DNA of 6,503 nt from positions 1 through 6,503 of the forward strand of contig DEWM01000003.1 in NCBI GenBank assembly GCA_002363635.1. Direction: 5' to 3'. The position numbers and the translations under genes are program-made. Origin of the DNA: Caryophanales bacterium UBA3210. GTDB lineage: Bacteria; Bacillota_I; Bacilli_A; RFN20; CAG-449. How positions within the stretch are numbered: position 1 is the first letter of the stretch; every line of letters begins with the position of its first letter. A model generated the notes under the pieces. That model saw only the letters and a program-made list of their open reading frames with translations. It ran no database searches and was not told where the DNA came from. Below, piece by piece: positions 5,433-6,503 of this stretch.

Positions 5433-5450
5433 ACTGGTTTATGTTCCAGT
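5433..5450 (-). other. Small hairpin between infA and rpmJ
   Basis: In the minus-strand RNA ACUGG (5450-5446) can pair with CCAGU (5437-5433) around an 8-base loop, 6 bases before the AGGAGG of rpmJ. The 5-bp stem is weak and has no U-tract. It resembles in position the stronger hairpin before rpoA and fills the longest gap inside the operon (42 bases). A role in rpmJ translation or mRNA processing is possible but unsupported. Confidence 0.35.
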
Positions 5451-5455
5451 CGATA

Positions 5456-5674
5456 CTATTTGTATCTAAATGTAATTCTTCCACGTGTTAAATCGTATGG
5501 CGAAATTTCTACAGTAACTTTATCACCTGGTAAGATGCGAATGTAATTCATACGGATTTTACCAGAAACGTGGGCTAAGATTACTACGCCATTCTCTAAT
5601 TCTACCTTAAACATTGTGTTAGGTAAACATTCTTTGACAATCGCCGATACTTCGATAACGTCTTCTCTAGCCAT
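5456..5674 (-). CDS. infA: Translation initiation factor IF-1
   Basis: IF-1 binds the A site of the 30S subunit during initiation and helps IF-2 and IF-3. The 72-residue OB-fold protein begins MAREDVIEV and contains [28 protein letters not shown] and [15 protein letters not shown], all strongly conserved, with the exact usual length. I chose the ATG at 5672-5674. A TTG four codons upstream would add MKKL, but it lies 1 base from the AAGGAG element and would extend a protein whose N-terminus is otherwise standard; with the ATG the spacer is 13 bases, on the long side. The gene overlaps the end of map by 8 bases. The KOW-domain gene that lies between map and infA in B. subtilis is absent. Confidence 0.98.
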   Translation of the reverse strand: MAREDVIEVSAIVKECLPNTMFKVELENGVVILAHVSGKIRMNYIRILPGDKVTVEISPYDLTRGRITFRYK

Positions 5675-6440
5675 TAATTTCTTCAATCTCCTTATCTGTT
5701 AATGTGATAATCTCACATCCGTCATCAGTAATGATAACTGTATTTTCATAATGAGCAGTAAGTTTATGATCAATTGAGACAGCTGTCCAGCCATCTGCTA
5801 AGGTCTTTGTTTCTCTACGACCTTCAAGAACCATTGGCTCAATTGCAATTGTCATACCTTTTCTTACTGGTGAACCAGTACCAGCAACTCCGTAACAAGG
5901 AACACTTGGATCCTCATGCATCTCATGTCCAATACCATGACCAGTAAAGTCATGAGTTACGGTGAAGCCATTTTCTTTAGCGTGCTCTTCAATAGCATTA
6001 CCGATATCACCGATTCTATATCCAGGTTTAGCAAACTTAATTGCTTCAAAGAAACATTCTCTAGTAACTCTTATAAGTTTTTCAGCATTTGGTTTTAAAT
6101 TACCAACTGCAAATGTTCTACAAGCATCTGCCATATAACCTTGATATGAAACAACGATATCAACGCTAACGATGTCTCCATCTCTAAGTTTACGGTTAGA
6201 TGGAATACCGTGGACGAGTTCATCATTAACTGATGTACATACGATTCCAGGGTATCCGTAATAACCATATTCCTCAGATTTACCACCATTTTCTTTAATG
6301 ACCTTGCCAGCCATTTCAGATAAATATTTAGTAGTATTTCCTGGTTTGCATAGAGGCTCTAATGTTTCAAATACTTTTGCGACAATTCGACCAGCTTTTT
6401 TCATCAAGTCGATTTCTCTTTGTGATTTGATAACGATCAT
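5667..6440 (-). CDS. map: Methionine aminopeptidase, type I
   Basis: This cytosolic metalloprotease removes the initiator methionine from new proteins when the second residue is small. The 257-residue length fits the type I bacterial enzyme without extra domains. All five metal ligands are present: D94, D105, H168, E201 and E232, in the contexts [33 protein letters not shown] and HYENT. Each is shifted by three residues from the E. coli numbering (97, 108, 171, 204, 235). H77 (VHGIP) and H175 correspond to the substrate-binding and catalytic histidines. The start ATG lies 3 bases after the adk stop; the only upstream element is GAGG (6452-6455) inside the end of adk with an 11-base spacer, so translation probably depends on coupling to adk. 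The adk-map-infA order is the classic Firmicute one. Confidence 0.98.
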   Translation of the reverse strand: MIVIKSQREIDLMKKAGRIVAKVFETLEPLCKPGNTTKYLSEMAGKVIKENGGKSEEYGYYGYPGIVCTSVNDELVHGIPSNRKLRDGDIVSVDIVVSYQGYMADACRTFAVGNLKPNAEKLIRVTRECFFEAIKFAKPGYRIGDIGNAIEEHAKENGFTVTHDFTGHGIGHEMHEDPSVPCYGVAGTGSPVRKGMTIAIEPMVLEGRRETKTLADGWTAVSIDHKLTAHYENTVIITDDGCEIITLTDKEIEEING

Positions 6441-6443
6441 TAG

Positions 6444-6503
6444 TTATTTAACCTCATCTAAAATTTCTTTAATGTCTTCAAAGACTTTGTCGATGCTTTG
6501 TAA
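6444..6503 (-). CDS. adk: Adenylate kinase (3' end, cut by window edge)
   Basis: Only the last 19 residues and the TAA stop are in the window: LQSIDKVFEDIKEILDEVK. The pattern of a short polar turn, then (I/V)xxVFxDI and a final amphipathic helix, fits the C-terminus of bacterial adenylate kinase, which interconverts ATP, AMP and ADP. Its place directly upstream of map, with 3 bases between stop and start, matches the conserved secY-adk-map order. The sequence alone is too short for certainty; the context carries most of the call. The final codons hold the GAGG element that probably serves map. Confidence 0.85.
   Translation of the reverse strand, partial: LQSIDKVFEDIKEILDEVK

Noticed and set aside
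5428..5433. TATAAT box on the minus strand just upstream of rpmJ, possible internal promoter
   Set aside because: It overlaps the small hairpin, abuts the ribosome binding site so the transcript would lose it, and has no acceptable -35 box at 16-18 bases.
5675..5686. Upstream TTG start for infA giving an N-terminal MKKL extension
   Set aside because: It lies 1 base from the AAGGAG element, and IF-1 proteins normally begin at the MA(K/R)EDVIEV methionine.

Overview
The window comes from a low-GC, Gram-positive-type bacterium (Bacillota/Firmicutes or a close relative; an erysipelotrich or other gut-type low-GC lineage is possible but not provable here). The reasons are AT-rich intergenic DNA, strong AGGAGG-type ribosome binding sites, the gene order adk-map-infA-rpmJ-rpsM-rpsK-rpoA-rplQ, and energy-coupling-factor (ECF) ATPase genes further downstream. 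All 12 genes are on the minus strand, so transcription runs from high to low coordinates. All in-frame tryptophans are TGG and no gene ends in TGA, which fits the standard code with little TGA use.

Right part (6503 to about 3025): the end of the spc/alpha ribosomal protein cluster. It holds the 3' end of adk (adenylate kinase), map (methionine aminopeptidase), infA (IF-1), rpmJ (L36), rpsM (S13), rpsK (S11), rpoA (RNA polymerase alpha) and rplQ (L17). The genes overlap or lie 2 to 42 bases apart, most have a clear ribosome binding site, and I see no internal promoter. A strong intrinsic terminator (11-bp stem, GCAA loop, U-tract) closes the unit. A perfect 9-bp hairpin lies between rpsK and rpoA and could adjust alpha-subunit expression.

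Middle part (2995 to 2093): a single-gene unit for an RlmA-family 23S rRNA guanine-N1 methyltransferase. Its promoter places the start point almost on the ATG and no ribosome binding site is visible, so a leaderless mRNA is likely. Its terminator hairpin contains the stop codon.

Left part (about 2092 to 1): a very AT-rich 212-base gap with several TATAAT boxes and a 23-bp dyad, followed by a tight operon. The operon encodes a dCMP deaminase of the DCTD type (dCMP to dUMP for thymidylate), a 79-residue two-helix membrane protein of unknown function, and the ATPases EcfA1 and EcfA2 of an ECF vitamin transporter. ecfA2 is cut by the window edge; ecfT and truA would be expected next if the Bacillus-like order continues.

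In Bacillus, ecfA1 directly follows rplQ. Here the methyltransferase, the deaminase and the small membrane protein lie between them, with two transcription breaks. Most of the window is conserved housekeeping DNA. The points worth attention are regulatory (leaderless rlmA, the comEB-region dyad, the rpsK/rpoA hairpin), the unidentified small membrane protein, and an unusual L17 N-terminus. I found no phage, insertion sequence, CRISPR array or defence system.
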